From Chloroflexota bacterium (GTDB lineage: Bacteria; Chloroflexota; Anaerolineae; J102): a stretch of DNA of 16,758 nt. Made by a program: the position numbers and the translations under genes. Of the stretch, positions 14,639-16,758 are shown in pieces (position 1 is the first letter of the stretch; each line of letters begins with the position of its first letter). Under the pieces are notes generated by a model that did no database searches, was not told the DNA's origin, and saw nothing but the letters and a program-made list of their open reading frames with translations. Location of the stretch: NCBI GenBank assembly GCA_003353825.1, contig PIVW01000072.1, positions 1 to 16,758 of the forward strand, read 5' to 3'.

Positions 14639-15883
14639 TTACATGTCGAAGGCCCACTCGCCAGCACGCATCACAGGCTCTACCTGTCCATCCTCTCGTA
14701 CACCATCGATGTCCAGAGCGTCCGAGCCGATCATGAAATCGACATGAATGAGGCTGTAATTGCAGCCAGCCTGCAGCAGTTCCTCTTGGGACATCAGGTC
14801 GGCGCCTTGCAGATTCATGTTGTAGGCACAGCCCAAGGCAACATGGCTGGCGGCATTTTCATCGTAGAGGGTGTTGTAATAGAGCCTTTGGGTCTGGGCG
14901 ATAGGCGTACTGTGGGCGACGAGCGCCACCTCGCCCAGGTATGCGGCGCCTTCGTCGCTGTCGATCATAGCCTGCAAGATCTCCTCACCCTTGCTCGCGG
15001 AGACGCTCACGGCACGACCCTGCTCGAACCTGACGCTGAAATCCTCGATCAACGCCCCGCCGTAGTTCAGCGGCAGTGAGGCACTTACGATCCCCTCGAC
15101 TTCGAGGCGATGCGGCAGCGTGAAGATCTCTTCGGTGGGAAGATTGGGGGTGAAGGGGATACCCAATTCACTGTCGCTTCGGGCACCTTTCCAGATATGG
15201 CCTTTAGGTAACCCCAGTGTGAGGTCTGTACCCGGTCCTTTGTATTTCAATGCCAAATACTGCTTCGTGTTTAGATAGTGGCTGCGTTGTCTGAGGCTGC
15301 TGATATGATCTTGCCAGGCCTGCACCGGGTCGGGTTGATCCAAACGGCAGAGTTCAAAAATAGTATCCCACAATTTTGAAACAGCATCTGCCGCAGGGAT
15401 ATCTGGGAAGACTTTTCGAGCCCATCCTTCTGTTGCAGTTCCGATCACCAACCAATTAACGCGATTGCGCGTGACATAGTGCATGGTGGGTTCTATAAGT
15501 TGCCAACGTCGCCTCTGCACTTTGTTTACCAACTCAGAGTCTTGCCCTTTCAACAGGTCGGGATCATTGCCGCGAATGGAGATCAGGGCGCCGCCCCCTT
15601 TGACATGTTCCTCCATGCCGTCGCTCTGCCAGGACATATATTCATCAAAGGAGTGGCGTGGGGCATGGTTGAAGCGGGCGAGATTCATGCCATCATCCTC
15701 CCACATGACATCCACCAGGCTGGCACCGGCATCATAAGCTTTGGCGGCGACCAGTCTTGCCAGGGGGGCGCTTTCAGGTGGTACGCGCCACATTAGCAGG
15801 CGTTGTCCGGGCTGCAGATTGAGCCCGACGTTGATTGCCAATTCGGCATAATGTGCTAACATCGTGTCGAGATCGTATGACAT
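14639..15883 (-). CDS. M29 family metallo-aminopeptidase (AmpS/PepS type)
   Basis: The 414-residue protein cleaves N-terminal amino acids from peptides, using two metal ions, in the cytosol. The expected metal and active-site residues are all present and spaced as in AmpS: E252 (PTEEIFTLP), E318 (YLGEVALV), H347 (ASHVALG), H380 and D382 (LIHVDFMIGS). The Y in the GCAYNMN region also fits. The N-terminus MSYDLDTMLAHYAELAINVG fits the family, and the ATG at 15883 has AAGGAA about 9 bases upstream. A longer frame to 15910 would add nine residues and run over the ribosome binding site. The length is normal (about 400-415). It heads the minus-strand series leading to mfd. A 24-bp dyad at 15901-15924 lies just upstream and may control it. 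Confidence 0.93.
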   Translation of the reverse strand: MSYDLDTMLAHYAELAINVGLNLQPGQRLLMWRVPPESAPLARLVAAKAYDAGASLVDVMWEDDGMNLARFNHAPRHSFDEYMSWQSDGMEEHVKGGGALISIRGNDPDLLKGQDSELVNKVQRRRWQLIEPTMHYVTRNRVNWLVIGTATEGWARKVFPDIPAADAVSKLWDTIFELCRLDQPDPVQAWQDHISSLRQRSHYLNTKQYLALKYKGPGTDLTLGLPKGHIWKGARSDSELGIPFTPNLPTEEIFTLPHRLEVEGIVSASLPLNYGGALIEDFSVRFEQGRAVSVSASKGEEILQAMIDSDEGAAYLGEVALVAHSTPIAQTQRLYYNTLYDENAASHVALGCAYNMNLQGADLMSQEELLQAGCNYSLIHVDFMIGSDALDIDGVREDGQVEPVMRAGEWAFDM

Positions 15884-15900
15884 CGTTTTATATTCCTTGA

Positions 15901-15924
15901 AGACTATCACAGGTGTGAGAGTCT
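15901..15924. promoter_or_regulatory. 24-bp dyad upstream of the M29 aminopeptidase
   Basis: AGACTATCACA (15901-15911), GG, then TGTGAGAGTCT (15914-15924) form an 11+2+11 inverted repeat with one mismatch. It lies 17 bp upstream of the chosen ATG and a few bases before the SD. It could be an operator or a leader hairpin that affects translation. No strong promoter is visible further upstream. Confidence 0.5.
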
Positions 15925-16034
15925 CCCATATTCGAGTTAAATTTGAGTCATTAATGGTAAATCAGGTTGGCTGGGATGCCCTAATTGCGCACGTGAACTC
16001 TCGGACATGATATTCATCCACCTGGAATAAGCAG

Positions 16035-16064
16035 ATGGCATCGGTTACAATGGCTGAATATAAT
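16035..16064 (+). promoter_or_regulatory. Putative promoter of the 7TM-DISM-like gene
   Basis: ATGGCA (16035-16040), an 18-bp spacer and a perfect TATAAT (16059-16064) point rightward. The leader to the ATG at 16180 is about 110 bases and includes a CCGGC/GCCGG stem-loop (16075-16091). The stretch 15925-16034 shows no other feature. Confidence 0.4.
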
Positions 16065-16179
16065 CAAGTGTAGTCCGGCTCGAACTGCCGGTGGGTCCCC
16101 TAGCGGTTTTCTGCCTCGACCTCTGTGAGAAGCCTGCGTCCTACATGTTGTTATTCCCGTTCTCTTATTGATCAGTCGC

Positions 16180-16653
16180 ATGTACGCAATCAAGCGATTT
16201 CCATTTATCTTTCTACTGGCTTTACTTGCGGTCTTGAGCTTGCCGGCAGCAATGCAAGCGGAAGGACCTGTCATCCTCACTGATGCGAAAAGCGAGTATC
16301 CGCTAGGGACGCATCTGCAGATACTCGAAGACAAAGACAAGATTTGGACCATCGAAGAGGTGTCCACCTCTGGGATTTCGCAGCTATTTGCACCCAGCCA
16401 GGATGAGGTACCCAGCTTTGGTTTCACCGATTCAGCCTATTGGGTTCGGTTTCAGGTATTAAATCAGGCTGGTGAAATGATCCCCTGGCTTCTTTTAGTT
16501 GATTCCAATCTCTTTTTTGTTGATGTCTATGTACCTGCCGACAACGTCCAAGGGTACGATGTAACCCAAACTGGAATGGCGCGGCCGTATGACGCCCGCG
16601 CCATTGATCATCTTAGATTCTTACCTGGATCCGTGACGGTGCTCAAGAGTTAG
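16180..16653 (+). CDS. Truncated membrane sensor: signal peptide plus 7TMR-DISMED2-like extracellular domain
   Basis: The frame gives 157 residues from the ATG at 16180; a TTG at 16168 is less likely. A signal peptide (MYAIKRFPFIFLLALLAVLS, ending AAMQAEG) precedes a domain with LGTHLQILEDKDKIWTIEEV, then SFGFTDSAYWVRFQVLN and WLLLVDSNLFFVDVYVP. These are typical of the 7TMR-DISMED2 extracellular domain, including the signature-like SAYWVRF. In complete proteins this domain is followed by seven membrane helices and a histidine kinase, diguanylate cyclase or similar output domain. Here the frame diverges after RAIDHLRF and stops 10 codons later. No membrane helix or output domain follows in any frame before the window ends. 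It is probably a gene stump made by a deletion or insertion near 16610-16650. A secreted domain on its own is possible but unlikely. Confidence 0.7.
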   Translation: MYAIKRFPFIFLLALLAVLSLPAAMQAEGPVILTDAKSEYPLGTHLQILEDKDKIWTIEEVSTSGISQLFAPSQDEVPSFGFTDSAYWVRFQVLNQAGEMIPWLLLVDSNLFFVDVYVPADNVQGYDVTQTGMARPYDARAIDHLRFLPGSVTVLKS

Positions 16654-16675
16654 AATGCGTTTCAAGGGTGAAAAG

Positions 16676-16739
16676 GCTTGATTCGCACAAGAAATGGTGT
16701 TGAAATAGGGTAAATGAAGTATAATAGAGGGAATCAAGC
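16676..16739. repeat. 9-bp inverted repeat around a TATAAT
   Basis: GCTTGATTC (16676-16684) and GAATCAAGC (16731-16739) are perfect inverted copies 46 bases apart. Between them lies TATAAT (16720-16725) with only a poor -35 (TTGAAA at 16700, 14-bp spacing). The arrangement resembles a promoter held between two operator halves. Confidence 0.45.
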
Positions 16740-16742
16740 GCT

Positions 16743-16758
16743 ATGAAAAAGCCAGAGA
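16743..16758 (+). CDS. Start of a gene leaving the window
   Basis: An ATG at 16743 opens a frame reading MKKPE to the window end. It lies 17 bases after the TATAAT at 16720-16725, and GAGGG (16727-16731) could serve as a distant SD. Five residues allow no family call. A transposase that truncated the preceding sensor gene is possible but not shown. Confidence 0.3.

Noticed and set aside
16075..16091. CCGGC-tcgaact-GCCGG stem-loop that resembles a tRNA T-arm on the minus strand, with TGTAG/CTACA nearby
   Set aside because: The loop is out of register for TTCGA in a T-loop. No anticodon arm or D-arm can be folded at the right distances, and the acceptor match is only 5 bp.
16014..16427. Minus-strand frame of 137 codons opposite the sensor gene
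   Set aside because: It is an antisense shadow of the DISM-domain gene with no family motif and no SD.

Overview
The window is about 16.8 kb of bacterial chromosome with moderate G+C. It carries ordinary housekeeping genes set among decayed genes and many short repeats. The gene set suggests a member of the Chloroflexota, probably an Anaerolineae- or Caldilineae-like lineage. The signs are a GT39-type membrane glycosyltransferase with a large extracytoplasmic tail, an exported protein with a Pro/Thr stalk and a C-terminal membrane anchor, a 7TM-DISM sensor fragment, a Uma2 protein, several GTG or SD-poor starts, and 7-8 bp tandem repeats between genes. This placement is an inference from gene content only.

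Left part (1-2280, minus strand): a regulatory operon in decay. A WYL-family regulator (1198-2202) overlaps by ATGA the next gene, an alpha/alpha-toroid-like protein that lacks its C-terminal part. A GyrI-like pseudogene follows, broken by a 4-bp tandem duplication and also lacking its C-terminus. Upstream of the regulator lie two 14-bp dyads, 21 bp apart centre to centre, beside a perfect TATAAT. They are a strong candidate autoregulatory operator.

Middle (2281-8823): uvrA (minus) is divergent from a small DUF4260 membrane protein gene (plus). The shared intergenic region holds both promoters, a 13-bp palindrome and a 21-bp tandem repeat made of heptads. A diverged 76-bp repeat flanks the DUF4260 gene on both sides. 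A further array of six heptads lies in frame inside uvrA. The GT39-like glycosyltransferase (plus) has its own promoter and converges on a Uma2 endonuclease-like gene (minus). A 129-bp non-autonomous element with 21-bp terminal inverted repeats and an 8-bp target duplication is inserted 27 bp upstream of the Uma2 start.

Right-middle (8824-15924): a repeat-rich spacer of about 600 bp is followed by the minus-strand series M29 aminopeptidase, exported anchored protein, pth and mfd. mfd (transcription-repair coupling factor) lies between two inverted copies of one octamer-based repeat. The copies differ in length by exactly five octamers. uvrA and mfd both serve nucleotide excision repair but are separate transcription units here.

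Right edge (15925-16758): a plus-strand promoter precedes a signal-peptide protein that ends within a 7TMR-DISM extracellular domain, so it looks like the stump of a membrane sensor. After it come a 9-bp inverted repeat around a TATAAT and the first codons of a gene that leaves the window. I found no rRNA, convincing tRNA or CRISPR array. The least explained features are the repeat families and the operator system, not a new enzyme system.
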